NCBI RefSeq assembly: GCF_000805335.1 | Contig: NZ_KN708638.1 | Span: forward strand, 2,365,632 to 2,429,631 | Source of the DNA: Streptomyces sp. CT34 | GTDB lineage: Bacteria > Actinomycetota > Actinomycetes > Streptomycetales > Streptomycetaceae | Reading direction: 5' to 3' | Length of the DNA stretch: 64,000 nucleotides | Shown here: one piece after another, positions 51,681 to 59,841 of the stretch | How the letters are laid out: every line of letters begins with the position of its first letter | Numbering within the stretch: position 1 is the stretch's first letter | Translations under genes and position numbers: made by a program | Notes under the pieces: model-generated | The model's input: only the letters and a program-made list of their open reading frames with translations | Told to the model about the DNA's origin: nothing | The model's database searches: none

Positions 51681-52121
51681 TCAGGCGTCCTTCTCCATCG
51701 TCGGTCGCAGGCGTTGCAGCAGGGCGTAGAGTGTCGCGCTCTCGGCTTCGTCCAGGGTGTCGAGGGCGCCGTGGGTCTGCTGCATCTCCTCGCGCACGCG
51801 GCGGATGATCTCGCGGCCCGCGTCGGTCGCGACGACGTTCTTCACCCGGCGGTCCGCGGGGTCGGCTTCGCGGCGGACCAGCTCACGGGCTTCCAGGCGG
51901 TCCACGATCCCCGTGACGTTCGACGCCTCGCACACCAGCAGGGCGGCGAGGCCGCGCATCGGCAGCGGGCCGTCGAGCTGGGCGAGGACCTTGGCCTGCA
52001 TGGCGGTGAGGCCGTGATGGGCTGCGGCGGCAGCGAAATCGCGCCATTGGGCGGTGCCGATGGCGGCGAGCAGTTCCAGCAACTGGAGCTTGGTGGGGGC
52101 CTGCGGGGTGGTGGCGCTCAT
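51681..52121 (-). CDS. MarR family transcriptional regulator
   Basis: The 146-aa winged-helix protein is a MarR repressor: AAAHHGLTAMQAKVLAQLDG, LPMRGLAALLVCEASNVTGI with recognition helix, VDRLEARELVRREADPADRR (wing), then a dimerisation helix. The start MSATTPQ at 52121 is preferred over ATG 52148 because it fits a leaderless promoter: TTGATG-17-TACGCT-6-ATG. It is divergent from the MFS pump gene at 52258. It probably represses the pump in response to a small phenolic or drug ligand, as in other MarR-MFS pairs. Confidence 0.92.
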   Translation of the reverse strand: MSATTPQAPTKLQLLELLAAIGTAQWRDFAAAAAHHGLTAMQAKVLAQLDGPLPMRGLAALLVCEASNVTGIVDRLEARELVRREADPADRRVKNVVATDAGREIIRRVREEMQQTHGALDTLDEAESATLYALLQRLRPTMEKDA

Positions 52122-52127
52122 AGCTGG

Positions 52128-52156
52128 AGCGTACCCAAGGTGCTTCATGTCATCAA
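52128..52156 (-). promoter_or_regulatory. Leaderless MarR promoter
   Basis: On the minus strand TTGATG (52151-52156) and TACGCT (52128-52133) are separated by exactly 17 bp, and TACGCT lies 6 bp before ATG 52121. No ribosome site is present. Confidence 0.65.
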
Positions 52157-52164
52157 TTATTTAC

Positions 52165-52223
52165 TTGACCACTTTAACTATCTCCGTCTACCGTCTGCGA
52201 AGTACTTGATGTTCTTAAACATC
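52165..52223 (+). promoter_or_regulatory. Promoter and dyad for the MFS pump
   Basis: TTGACC (52165-52170) and TACCGT (52189-52194) with an 18-bp spacer form a plausible promoter in an AT-rich island. GATGTT-CTTA-AACATC (52208-52223) is a 6-bp dyad just downstream and a likely MarR operator; TTACTTGA occurs near 52161 and TACTTGA at 52203. Confidence 0.55.
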
Positions 52224-52257
52224 TATGGTCTGAAGCACTGAGAAGGTCCCGCAAGCC

Positions 52258-54408
52258 ATGAGCCACGCCGCCGCATCAGCCCCCGCCGCCGGGCGACGGA
52301 ACGAGACGGTCATCGTCCTCGCCCTGAGCCTGGCCGCCATGGTCGTGTCGATGATGCAGACCCTGCCCGTCCCGATCCTGGGCCTGATCCAGCGCGACCT
52401 CGGCACCTCGACCGCCAACGTCAGCTGGGTGACCACCGCGACCCTGCTGTCCGCCGCCGTCTTCACCCCGCTGCTCGGCCGCTTCGGCGACCAGCACGGC
52501 AAGAAGCCCACCCTGGTGGCCGTGCTCGTCGTCATGGTCGCGGGCTCCGTCATCGCCGCGCTCGCCGGCTCGCTGCCGCTGCTGATCCTGGGCCGGGTGC
52601 TCCAGGGCGCCGCCACCGCGATCTTCCCGCTGGCCCTTTCCGTCCTGCGTGAAGAGGTCCGCTCGCAGAAGCTGCCCGGCGCCATGGCACTGGTCAGCGG
52701 CACCCTCGCCTTCGGCAGCGGGCTCGCGCTCGTCGCCACGGGCCTGCTCACCTCCGGCGCTGACGCCGACTACCGCAACGCCTTCTGGATGGCGACCGGC
52801 TTCGCGGTCCTCGCCCTGCTCGCCGTCGTCCTCCTGGTCCCGGCGACCCGGCACAAGACCGGCGGACGCACCGACTTCCTCGGCGCGCTGGCCCTCGGCA
52901 TCGCCCTTCTGCTGCTCCTGCTGCCGATCTCCCAGGGCCACGAGTGGGGCTGGTCCTCCGGCCGAACGCTGGGAGCCTTCGCCGGCGCGGTCGTCATGAT
53001 CGCCGTCTGGGTCCTGGTCGAGCTCAAGGTCCGCGAGCCCCTCGTCGACATGCGGATGTTCGTCCACCGCCCGGTCCTCATGGCCAACCTCGCCGGCATC
53101 CTCGTCGGCTTCGGCATGTTCGCGAACTTCCTCGGCGTCTCCTACCTCGCCCAGATGCCCAAGGCGCTCACCGGCTTCGGCTTCAACGCCTCCATCCTGC
53201 GCGCATCCGTCGAGTTCCTGCTGCCCGGCGCGATCGTCTCCCTGCTCGCCTCGCCCATCGGCGGCCGGCTCGTCCGACACCAAGGCCCCCGGTACGTGCT
53301 CGGTATGGCCGCCGCATTCGGAGCCGTCGGCTTCGGCTGGCTGGCCCTCGACCACGCCCACACCGCCTCGGTCATCGGAGCCAGCCTCATGACCGGCGCA
53401 GCCGTCAGCTTCGGCTACGCCGCCATGCCCGCCGTCATCATGGCGAGCGTCCCGCACCACCAGAGCGGCATCGCCAACGGCATCAACTCGATCTCCCGCT
53501 CCACCGGCAGCGCGATCGGCAGCGCCGTCGTCACCACGATCCTGGCCTCCAAGACCATCGAGCACCTGCCGGCGGGCGTTCCGCCGCTGCCCGCCGAATC
53601 CGGGTTCACGCTCACCTTCGGCATCGGGGCCGCCGCCTTCGCGCTCGTCGCGGTGATCAGCCTGCTCGGCCTGCACGGACAGCACGGCCCCCGGGCCGAC
53701 GAGGCAGGCACGGCAAACGCGGGCACCTCGTCAACTCCGGTAGCGGAGACGGCCGTTGCCGATCAGGGCGCCGGTCCGGTTGTCGATCCGGTTGCCGGTC
53801 CGGTAGCTGATCCGCTGGCTGGTCCGGCTACCGAGCCTGCCGTCCAAGCCGATGCGGTCCAGGTCGATTCCGTCCCGGCCGGGGCCGGGTTCCACGGACT
53901 GGTGCGGGACGCCGCAGGTGAGGTGCTGGGCGGTGCCGGCCTCACCCTCATCTCGCCGGACGGACGGCAGGTGGGCCGCACGGCCTCCCAACCCGACGGC
54001 CGGTACGCGCTGCACGCCCCGACAAGCGGCCCGTACGTACTGATCGCGACCGCCGACGGCCACCAGCCGCAGGCCGCCACGGTCACGGCAACGGCCGCCC
54101 CGGTCCCGTACGGCGTCCGACTCCCGCGCACCACAGGACCGGCCGGTGTGCAGGTGCGGGGCACCGTACGCGCCGGGGAGGGCGCCCGTCCGCTGCCCGA
54201 CGCCCGGCTGACGCTGGTGGACGCCGCCGGGAACGTGGTGCGCACCACCCTCACGGACACCGATGGCGCCTACGCCTTCACCGACCTGACCGCGGGCGAG
54301 TACTCGCTCATCGCCAGCGGCTACCCGCCCGTGGCATCGACGCTGACCGTCGAGGGCCGCGATACGGACAGCTTCGACATGGCGCTGGCACACCCCGCGG
54401 CGCCATAG
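52258..54408 (+). CDS. DHA2-type MFS exporter fused to C-terminal beta-sandwich domains
   Basis: ATG 52258 has GAGAAGG about 11 bp upstream. The 716-aa protein begins with a 14-helix drug-proton antiporter (residues about 15-480; motif GRFGDQHGKKPTL, GRVLQGAATAIFPLALSVL). A low-complexity linker of Val/Ala/Pro/Asp repeats (about 490-540, GPVVDPVAGPVADPL) follows. Two prealbumin-like domains of the carboxypeptidase-regulatory/CnaB type then occur (about 542-620 and 630-712): GFHGLVRDAAGEVLGGAGLT with SQPDGRYALHAP, and VRGTVRAGEGARPLPDARLT with TDTDGAYAFTDLTAGEYSL. Such tails on an exporter are unusual. Controlled by the divergent MarR gene. Confidence 0.92.
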   Translation: MSHAAASAPAAGRRNETVIVLALSLAAMVVSMMQTLPVPILGLIQRDLGTSTANVSWVTTATLLSAAVFTPLLGRFGDQHGKKPTLVAVLVVMVAGSVIAALAGSLPLLILGRVLQGAATAIFPLALSVLREEVRSQKLPGAMALVSGTLAFGSGLALVATGLLTSGADADYRNAFWMATGFAVLALLAVVLLVPATRHKTGGRTDFLGALALGIALLLLLLPISQGHEWGWSSGRTLGAFAGAVVMIAVWVLVELKVREPLVDMRMFVHRPVLMANLAGILVGFGMFANFLGVSYLAQMPKALTGFGFNASILRASVEFLLPGAIVSLLASPIGGRLVRHQGPRYVLGMAAAFGAVGFGWLALDHAHTASVIGASLMTGAAVSFGYAAMPAVIMASVPHHQSGIANGINSISRSTGSAIGSAVVTTILASKTIEHLPAGVPPLPAESGFTLTFGIGAAAFALVAVISLLGLHGQHGPRADEAGTANAGTSSTPVAETAVADQGAGPVVDPVAGPVADPLAGPATEPAVQADAVQVDSVPAGAGFHGLVRDAAGEVLGGAGLTLISPDGRQVGRTASQPDGRYALHAPTSGPYVLIATADGHQPQAATVTATAAPVPYGVRLPRTTGPAGVQVRGTVRAGEGARPLPDARLTLVDAAGNVVRTTLTDTDGAYAFTDLTAGEYSLIASGYPPVASTLTVEGRDTDSFDMALAHPAAP

Positions 54409-54539
54409 GCGGCGGTGTCCGGGATCGCAGGCAGCCCACCCGACAGGCGGACTCCCGCGACCTCCCGGACACCCGGCCCCCACACCCATGCACAGCAGCA
54501 CGTTGCACACACCTACCGACACTGACAAGGAGTTTCCCC

Positions 54540-55667
54540 ATGACCGCCACGACACCCGCCGCCTCCCGCGCGGCCGAGATCCTCTCCCGGCCCATCGCCC
54601 TGAACGGCCTGACCGTCCCCAACCGCATCGCGATGGCGCCGATGACGCGGATGTTCTCCCCGGGCGGCGTCCCTGGTGAGGACGTGCTCTCGTACTACGC
54701 CCGACGCGCCGCCGCGGGTGTGGGCCTGATCGTCACCGAGGGGACCTACGTCGGCCACGAGTCGGCCGGATCCAGCGACCGGGTACCGCGCTTCCACGGC
54801 GAGGAGCAACTGGCCGGCTGGGCCAAGGTCGCCGATGCCGTGCACGCCGCGGGCGGCACCATCGTCCCGCAGCTGTGGCACATCGGCATGGTCCGCAAGC
54901 AGGGCGAGCCGCCCTTCGCCGACGCCCCCGCCGTCGGCCCCTCCGGCATCCGCGTCGACGGCACTGAAGGCGCCGGCAAGGCCATGACCCAGCGCGACCT
55001 CGACGACGTCATCGGCGCCTTCGCCGAAGCCGCCGCCGCGGCCGAGCGCATCGGCTTCGACGGCGTCGAACTGCACGGCGCCCACGGCTACCTCCTCGAC
55101 CAGTTCCTGTGGGCGGGCACCAACCGCCGCACCGACGCCTACGGCGGCGACGCCGTGGCCCGTACCAAGTTCGCGGCCGAGATCGTGGCAGCCGTCCGCG
55201 AGACCGTCTCCCCCGACTTCCCGGTGATCTTCCGCTACTCGCAGTGGAAGCAGGAGGCATACCGCGCCCGCCTCGCCCAGACCCCGCAGGAGCTGGAGGC
55301 GATCCTGGCCCCGCTCACCGCGGCCGGCGTCGACGCCTTCCACGCCTCCACCCGCCGCTACTGGCTCCCCGAGTTCGACGGCTCGGACCTGAACCTGGCC
55401 GGCTGGACCAAGAAGCTCACCGGCAGGCCCACCATCACCGTCGGCTCGGTCGGCCTCGACGGCGACTTCCTGCGCGCCTTCGCCGGCGAGGGTGCCGCGG
55501 TCGGCAGCATCGACAACCTCCTGGAGCGCCTGGAACGCGACGAGTTCGACCTGGTCGCCGTCGGCCGCGCCCTGCTCCAGGACCCGCAGTGGGCGGCGAA
55601 GGTCCTGGGCAACCGCTTCGAGGAGCTCCAGCCCTACGACGCGGCGGCGCTGAAGACGCTGAGCTAA
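54540..55667 (+). CDS. NADH:flavin oxidoreductase, old yellow enzyme family
   Basis: FMN-dependent reduction of enones or nitro compounds. ATG 54540 follows AAGGAG. The 375-aa TIM barrel has LNGLTVPNRIAMAPMTRMFS, VGLIVTEGTYVGHESAG, GTIVPQLWHIGMVRK, the catalytic-pair-type ELHGAHGYLLDQFL with the conserved His, TNRRTDAYGG and VGRALLQDPQWAAKV. This is the OYE/12-oxophytodienoate-reductase-like signature set. It follows the MFS gene by 131 bp on the same strand and may be co-regulated by MarR. Detoxification of electrophiles exported or generated with the pump substrate is an inference. Confidence 0.93.
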   Translation: MTATTPAASRAAEILSRPIALNGLTVPNRIAMAPMTRMFSPGGVPGEDVLSYYARRAAAGVGLIVTEGTYVGHESAGSSDRVPRFHGEEQLAGWAKVADAVHAAGGTIVPQLWHIGMVRKQGEPPFADAPAVGPSGIRVDGTEGAGKAMTQRDLDDVIGAFAEAAAAAERIGFDGVELHGAHGYLLDQFLWAGTNRRTDAYGGDAVARTKFAAEIVAAVRETVSPDFPVIFRYSQWKQEAYRARLAQTPQELEAILAPLTAAGVDAFHASTRRYWLPEFDGSDLNLAGWTKKLTGRPTITVGSVGLDGDFLRAFAGEGAAVGSIDNLLERLERDEFDLVAVGRALLQDPQWAAKVLGNRFEELQPYDAAALKTLS

Positions 55668-55870
55668 GTAAGACGCGCCGGCGAGCGGGCCCGATCGCGG
55701 AGGGTCGGCGGAGGGTTGGGGCGGTCCACTGATGGTGGACACCGAGAATCCCCAGTGGCGGACGAGTTGGGTTTCTGAGCCGTGGCGACGCTCTGTGAGT
55801 GTCTTCGTCATAGCACGCCGCTCGCTCCGCTGTCGGGAGGGCTGGGCCTTCTGCTGGTGTCTCGCGTCGA
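55668..55870. other. Intergenic region
   Basis: No supported gene. Frames are short and lack start signals. It may include part of the IS630 scar that follows. Confidence 0.4.
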
Positions 55871-55966
55871 GTGCGTCAACTGACCTCCGAACGCGAGTGG
55901 TTGAAGGTGTCCCTACTGCCCGCGCACCCGCGGGAGCTGAACGCGGTCGAAGGAGTCGAAGAAGTC
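55871..55966 (+). pseudogene. IS630-family transposase fragment
   Basis: The frame reads LTSEREWLKVSLLPAHPREL then NAVEGVEEVEEG, matching the end of the IS630 DDE domain (canonically WLTVFxLPAYAPELNPVEGVW). It carries no start and is cut off after VEGV by a GAAGTCGAAGAAG run. Only about 30 codons remain, so it is a scar. Confidence 0.55.
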
Positions 55967-56030
55967 GAAGAAGGTGCAGGCGCAGGGCCGCTGCGGCGAT
56001 GGACTACAGCGGCCCGCCCGGATCCCAGGG

Positions 56031-56609
56031 TCAGAACCAGTCCAACATGCACCTGCAGAAGCCGAACGGATCGACGCCGGACGCTGCCAGGCCGAACAGC
56101 GGGGAGCGGAACCCGTCGAACGGACCGGAGCCACCCCGATCGCCGCCGCCCCGATCGCCGCCGCCCCCACCGACATCCCTCGGACGGACACCGCCCAGAC
56201 CAGAGCCGTCATCATCACCACGACACTGGTCACACCCGTCACCCCGATCGCGGTCGCCCCGAACCCCGTCACCTCGATCCCCGTCGCCCCCACCGACATC
56301 CCCCGGACCGACACCACCCAGACCAGAGCCGTCATCATCACCGCGGCCCCGACCGCCGTCCCCCCGATCCCCATCTCCCCGATCCCCGTCGCCCCCACCG
56401 ACATCCCCCGGACCGACACCACCCAGACCAGAGCCATCATCATCACCACGACACTGATCACACCCGTCACCCCGATCGCCGCGGCCGTGGTCATCGCTCG
56501 CCCCCACGACCCGGCCCTGTGGGACGCCCTGGGCCGGGCCAGCGAGTGAGGCGGCCATCGCTGCGGCGAGCGCCGCAGCGGCAAGCGAACGGACTATGTA
56601 CGTACGCAT
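56031..56609 (-). CDS. Secreted Asp/Gly-rich repeat protein (192 aa)
   Basis: ATG 56609 follows AGGAGAAA at 5 bp. The protein has a Sec signal (MRTYIVRSLAAAALAAAMAA, cut near AQG). The mature part consists of repeats rich in Asp, Gly and Arg: [32 protein letters not shown] and GCDQCRGD with a paired Cys. The C-terminus is hydrophobic, with FGFCRCMLDWF. The repeats reflect three 48-bp DNA repeats. Another minus frame through them is also open and codes a hydrophobic repeat with higher GC3, but lacks the ribosome site and signal. The acidic Asp/Gly composition resembles Ca-binding proteins; no function is known. Confidence 0.65.
   Translation of the reverse strand: MRTYIVRSLAAAALAAAMAASLAGPAQGVPQGRVVGASDDHGRGDRGDGCDQCRGDDDGSGLGGVGPGDVGGGDGDRGDGDRGDGGRGRGDDDGSGLGGVGPGDVGGGDGDRGDGVRGDRDRGDGCDQCRGDDDGSGLGGVRPRDVGGGGGDRGGGDRGGSGPFDGFRSPLFGLAASGVDPFGFCRCMLDWF
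56172..56447. repeat. Three 48-bp direct repeats
   Basis: Copies at 56172-56219, 56295-56342 and 56400-56447 share GACATCCCCCGGACCGACAC and CAGACCAGAGCCGTCATCAT. The spacers also share short C/G-rich units (CCGATCGCCG), so the whole block from about 56140 to 56500 is repetitive. It encodes the Asp/Gly repeats of the minus-strand secreted protein. Confidence 0.85.
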
Positions 56610-57084
56610 CGCGCTTTCTCCTGTGTCGGCGGGAAATCGGACGCGGGATGAGTACCTCCGCACACCGGATTTCACGCAGGCGCGCCGATTTCCCACTCCA
56701 ATGGCCGCCAAGGTTGCTCCACTCGTGGCCCTGGGCCGAGACCGAGGAAGGCTGGGGACAACCTGCGTGCCCGGGCCCGGGCACGGTGCCGGGCCGGGCC
56801 GGCGGCGCTCAGTCGTCGCGCCGTCCTCGTCGGCGGTGGTATGGGCGGCCGTCCAGATGTAGGCGAGGGTGTGCAGGAGGTCGGGGCCGAGGATGCCGGT
56901 GAGGGTGTTCTCCAGGGTTTCGGTTTCGTCCGGGTCGACGATTCCGGCGTCGCGGCGGGCGAGGATCGACCCGGCGGTGAGAGCCGGCTGCCACCGGTCG
57001 GTCCGAGCGGCTGCGGTGAAGTCGTTCAGGACCAGGGTGCGGACAGCTGCGCGCAGGTGCGGCGGTCGCCGGGGCGGCGGTGCA
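56610..57084. other. Region with an uncharacterised coding remnant
   Basis: On the minus strand, downstream of the ATPase scar, a frame reads LRAAVRTLVLNDFTAAARTD, RWQPALTAGSILARRDAGIV and LENTLTGILGPDLLHTLAYI. It is protein-like but has no own start and is in the frame that later enters the secreted repeat protein without a stop. I do not recognise it; perhaps the 3' part of another lost gene. The rest is upstream sequence of the secreted gene. Confidence 0.4.
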
Positions 57085-57876
57085 GGTGCGGCCTCGGTAC
57101 CCAGGACATCGGCGATCTCCTGAAAGGGGATCAACTCGCGTAGCTGTGCGCCCAGCCGGCCTCGCCCGCCTGCTGACCGGCGGCGAGGTGGCGGGCCACG
57201 CGGACCGCCGTGCGGTTGATCTTCAACGAGGCGGCCAGGTCGTAGGCCGAACCGAGGTGGATCTGCACGCTGAACCGTGAGGCGAGCGCCTCGGTCAGCA
57301 CCGCCCCGTGTACGCCCGGGTTGTGACCGGCGATCACGTAGAAAGTAGAAAGCCGTCGGCGGTGGTGATCGTCTCGCCTTGGTGGGCCTTGACCTGGATC
57401 TGGCGGCGCGCGTCCATCGCGGGATGGAGGGCGGCCAGCACATTCGGGGAGATCAGTGTCGCGTCGTCCAGGAGGAGGGCGCGGCCTTCCTGCAGGGCGG
57501 TGACCCGCAGTCCGTAGATGACTTCGTAGCCGCCGTTTTCGTCCTGGGTGTACTCGCCGATCAGGTCGCCGACGGTGGTGTCGCCGTCTCCGGCCACCGT
57601 GATCAGGTCGGGGAAGGCCGCCTCGATCGGGGACGACTTTCCTGTGCCTGGCAGCCCGTACAGCAGTAGCGCCACGCCTCCCTCGCGCAGCCTGCGCAGC
57701 GTTTCGACATCCGGGAGCTGTGCCAGGGCCCCGGGGTGGTAGTGCTGTCCGTTCGGGCGGGGGATGGGCCGCGGCCTCCCGCCCGGCGGTGGAGCGGCCG
57801 TGGCGGGCTGGGCGGTCGAGCGAGGTCGGGGCACCGAAAGGCCCCGCAGACGACGTTTTCCCTGGTCAGGGTGGAG
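57085..57876 (-). pseudogene. MoxR-like AAA ATPase broken by two frameshifts
   Basis: Piece one (from about 57800) reads HYHPGALAQLPDVETLRRLR, Walker A LLYGLPGTGKSS, DGDTTVGDLIGEY and Walker B ALLLDDATLISPNVLAALHP, to TADGF. Then a 7-bp duplication (GTAGAAA at 57338-57351) shifts the frame. Piece two reads VIAGHNPGVHGAVLTEALAS and FSVQIHLGSAYDLAASLKIN to EAGWA. One base is missing near 57151, after which QLRELIPFQEIADVLGTEA continues in the third frame. The N-terminus is missing and abuts the 3' end of rnpB, and the C-terminus is missing too. Confidence 0.85.
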
Positions 57877-57878
57877 AG

Positions 57879-58287
57879 AGCGGACGAGTCGGCCTGTACG
57901 CCGGGTTCTGTCTCCGGGCGACCTTGCGGTCGGCCGGGAGGCGGCCATCCATCTAGGGCTGTCGTTGCCGGCAGCCTCGTGCGGTCTACCCGCGGACTCG
58001 GGCGGGCAGCCCTCGTACGTCCGCGCAGGGGCATCGTGCGATGCCCCCTCTTGACCTTGCTCCGGGTGGGGTTTACCTAGCCCTCCGAGTCACCTCGGAG
58101 GCTGGTGGTCTCTTACACCACCGTTTCACCCTTACCGAGGACCGAGGTCCCCGGCGGTCTGCTTTCTGTGGCACTGTCCCGCGGGTCACCCCGGGTGGGC
58201 GTTACCCACCACCCTGCCCTGTGGAGCCCGGACGTTCCTCGGGGGGATACGGGATCCCCACGCGACCGCCCGGCCGGCTCGTCCGCC
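57879..58287 (-). ncRNA. rnpB: RNase P RNA, bacterial class A
   Basis: Catalytic RNA of RNase P, which matures tRNA 5' ends. The minus strand has the hallmark 5' part GAGGAACGTCCGGGCTCCAC (P4/J3-4 region), GGGTGACCCGCGGGACAGTG with CCACAGAAAGCAGACCGCC, a GGTAAGGGTGAAACGGTGG segment, and the 3' hallmark GACAGAACCCGGCGTACAGG, pairing back to form P4. P1 forms between GCGGACGAG near 58285 and CTCGTCCGC near 57885. Ends are approximate. Length about 409 nt fits streptomycete rnpB. The gene is followed on the same strand by the broken ATPase. Confidence 0.93.
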
Positions 58288-58296
58288 GTGGTGACC

Positions 58297-58342
58297 ATGC
58301 TACCTGGCGGGCCGCGGGGGCTTGACCTTGCCGTGGCGTCAA
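58297..58342. promoter_or_regulatory. Divergent rnpB/merR promoter region with MerR dyad
   Basis: TAGCAT (minus strand, 58297-58302) is a good -10 for rnpB, placing the start near 58290. TTGAC-N11-GTCAA (58322-58342) is a dyad of the MerR operator type and includes TTGACC as the probable -35 of the merR gene. The dyad lies over the -35 region of rnpB as well. Confidence 0.6.
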
Positions 58343-58378
58343 CGTTTTTCATGGCGGTATGGGGATCGGGGAGGCGGG

Positions 58379-59182
58379 ATGAGGATCGGGGAACTGGCCG
58401 GGCTGGCCGGGGTCAGTACGCGGACCGTGCGGCACTACCACCATGTCGGGCTGCTGCCGGAGCCGGAACGGCGGGCCAACGGGTACCGGGAGTACGGGCT
58501 GCGGGACGCGGTGGCGCTGGCGCGGGTGCGGCGGCTGACGGAGCTGGGGATCGGGCTGGACGAGGTCAGGGACGTACTGGCCGATGACGCGGGGCGGGAG
58601 CTGCGGGACGTGCTGGCCGAGCTGGACGGGGATCTGGCGCGGCAGGAGGCGGTGATCCGGGAGCGGCGGGCGCGGCTGGCGGCGCTGCTGCGACGGGCGG
58701 AGGAAGCGGGCGGGCTGCCGGAGGAGGGGCCGGTGTCGGAGCAACTGGCGGAGGTTTTCGGAGAGATGGCGCGGACGTCGGCGGCGCTGCCGGGGCCGGA
58801 GCCGGCGATGGCGGTGCGGGACCGGGAGGTGCTGGCCCTGCTGGAGACGGCGGGTGGCGAGCGGGCACAGGCGGCACTGGCGGCGGCGCTGCGGGAGGTG
58901 TTCGCGGTGCCGGGCGCGATGGAGCGGGCGTATGCGGCGTACGGGCTGATGGACGGACTGGTGGGGGTGGCGCCCGGGGATCCGCGGGTGGCGGAGGCGG
59001 CACGAGCGGTCGTGGAGTGCCTGCCGGAGGAGGTGGTGGAGCGGATCTCCGCCTGGGGTGGGGAGCCGATCGGTGGGCGGGAGGTGGCGTTCTGGACGTC
59101 TCTGGTCGCCGGGGATCTCGCACCCGCGCAGGAGGAGGCGATCCGGATGGTGATGCGGATGATCGTCGAGCGGGCGCGATGA
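58379..59182 (+). CDS. MerR family transcriptional regulator
   Basis: ATG 58379 has GGGAGG 5 bp upstream; the longer frame from 58322 overlaps the operator. The 267-aa protein has an N-terminal MerR winged helix: MRIGELAGLAGVSTRTVRHY, HHVGLLPEPERRANGYREYG, ARVRRLTELGIGLDEVRDVL. A dimerisation helix (AELDGDLARQEAVIRERRAR) and a C-terminal domain of about 150 residues follow, with no Cys cluster, so it senses an organic ligand rather than a metal. ATGA overlap with the next gene shows coupling. It should bind the 58322-58342 dyad and activate its own operon. Confidence 0.92.
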   Translation: MRIGELAGLAGVSTRTVRHYHHVGLLPEPERRANGYREYGLRDAVALARVRRLTELGIGLDEVRDVLADDAGRELRDVLAELDGDLARQEAVIRERRARLAALLRRAEEAGGLPEEGPVSEQLAEVFGEMARTSAALPGPEPAMAVRDREVLALLETAGGERAQAALAAALREVFAVPGAMERAYAAYGLMDGLVGVAPGDPRVAEAARAVVECLPEEVVERISAWGGEPIGGREVAFWTSLVAGDLAPAQEEAIRMVMRMIVERAR

Positions 59183-59841
59183 GTGGGCCGAGGCCGGGGG
59201 CGCGGGAGGTGGTGCGGCGGTTGGCCCGCCATGAGGCGCGGTGGCTGATGAGCCTGGTGTGGTGGGTGGGGCGGCGGCGGGCCGGGGTGGCGGCGGGTGA
59301 CCGGGCCCTGGCGTACGCGGGGGCGCAGGCGGCGCTGGTGTACGGGCTGACCTTTGTCTGCGTGGTGGAGACGGTCGGGGTGAGTGCGCTGCTCGCGGGC
59401 ATGCCGGCGCTGCATGCGGTGACGCTGGTCGCCGATGTCTACACGGTGCTGATGATGCTGGGGTTCCAGGCGTCGGCGGTGACCCGGCCGCATGTGCTCG
59501 GCCCGGAATCGCTGCTGCTGCGCGCCGGCGCCCGCAGGGAGCTGCGGATACCGTTGGAGCGGATCGTCGCCGTCCGGTACGACCTGCGGCTCACCCAGGA
59601 CGCGAAGAAGGGGGACGGGGTACTGGAGATGGCCGTGGGCGGGCAGACGTCGGTGACCGTGGAGCTGGCCGAACCGGTCGTCGCGGTAGGGGTGTTGGGG
59701 CGGCCGGAGGTGGTGCGTACGGTGCGGTTCCATGCCGACGACGCGCGGAGTGCGGTGCGGGATGTGCGGAGTGCGGTGGAGGCGTGGCCGGACGCGGTGG
59801 CGGACGGGGCGGAGCCCGGGGACAGCGTCACGCCGGTGTGA
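59179..59841 (+). CDS. Membrane protein coupled to MerR
   Basis: ATG 59179 overlaps the merR stop by 4 bp. The 220-aa protein has a basic N-terminus (MSGPRPGAREVVRRLARHEA), two to three membrane helices in residues about 20-110 (LAYAGAQAALVYGLTFVCVV, VSALLAGMPALHAVTLVADV) and a cytosolic C-terminal domain with strand-rich sequence (LLRAGARRELRIPLERIVAV, SVTVELAEPVVAVGVLG). This resembles PH-like membrane proteins of unknown function. Its 3' end overlaps the convergent RNB gene by 14 bp. A role in the stress sensed by MerR is likely but unproven. Confidence 0.8.
   Translation: MSGPRPGAREVVRRLARHEARWLMSLVWWVGRRRAGVAAGDRALAYAGAQAALVYGLTFVCVVETVGVSALLAGMPALHAVTLVADVYTVLMMLGFQASAVTRPHVLGPESLLLRAGARRELRIPLERIVAVRYDLRLTQDAKKGDGVLEMAVGGQTSVTVELAEPVVAVGVLGRPEVVRTVRFHADDARSAVRDVRSAVEAWPDAVADGAEPGDSVTPV

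Noticed and set aside
55974..56549. Thr/Pro/Ile-rich plus-strand frame through the same repeats
   Set aside because: No start signal; an antisense product of the 48-bp repeats.
55913..56584. Hydrophobic repeat protein on the minus strand overlapping the Asp/Gly-rich gene
   Set aside because: Lacks a ribosome site and signal, and its C-terminus becomes Arg/Ser-rich noise. Kept only as a finding about the second frame.
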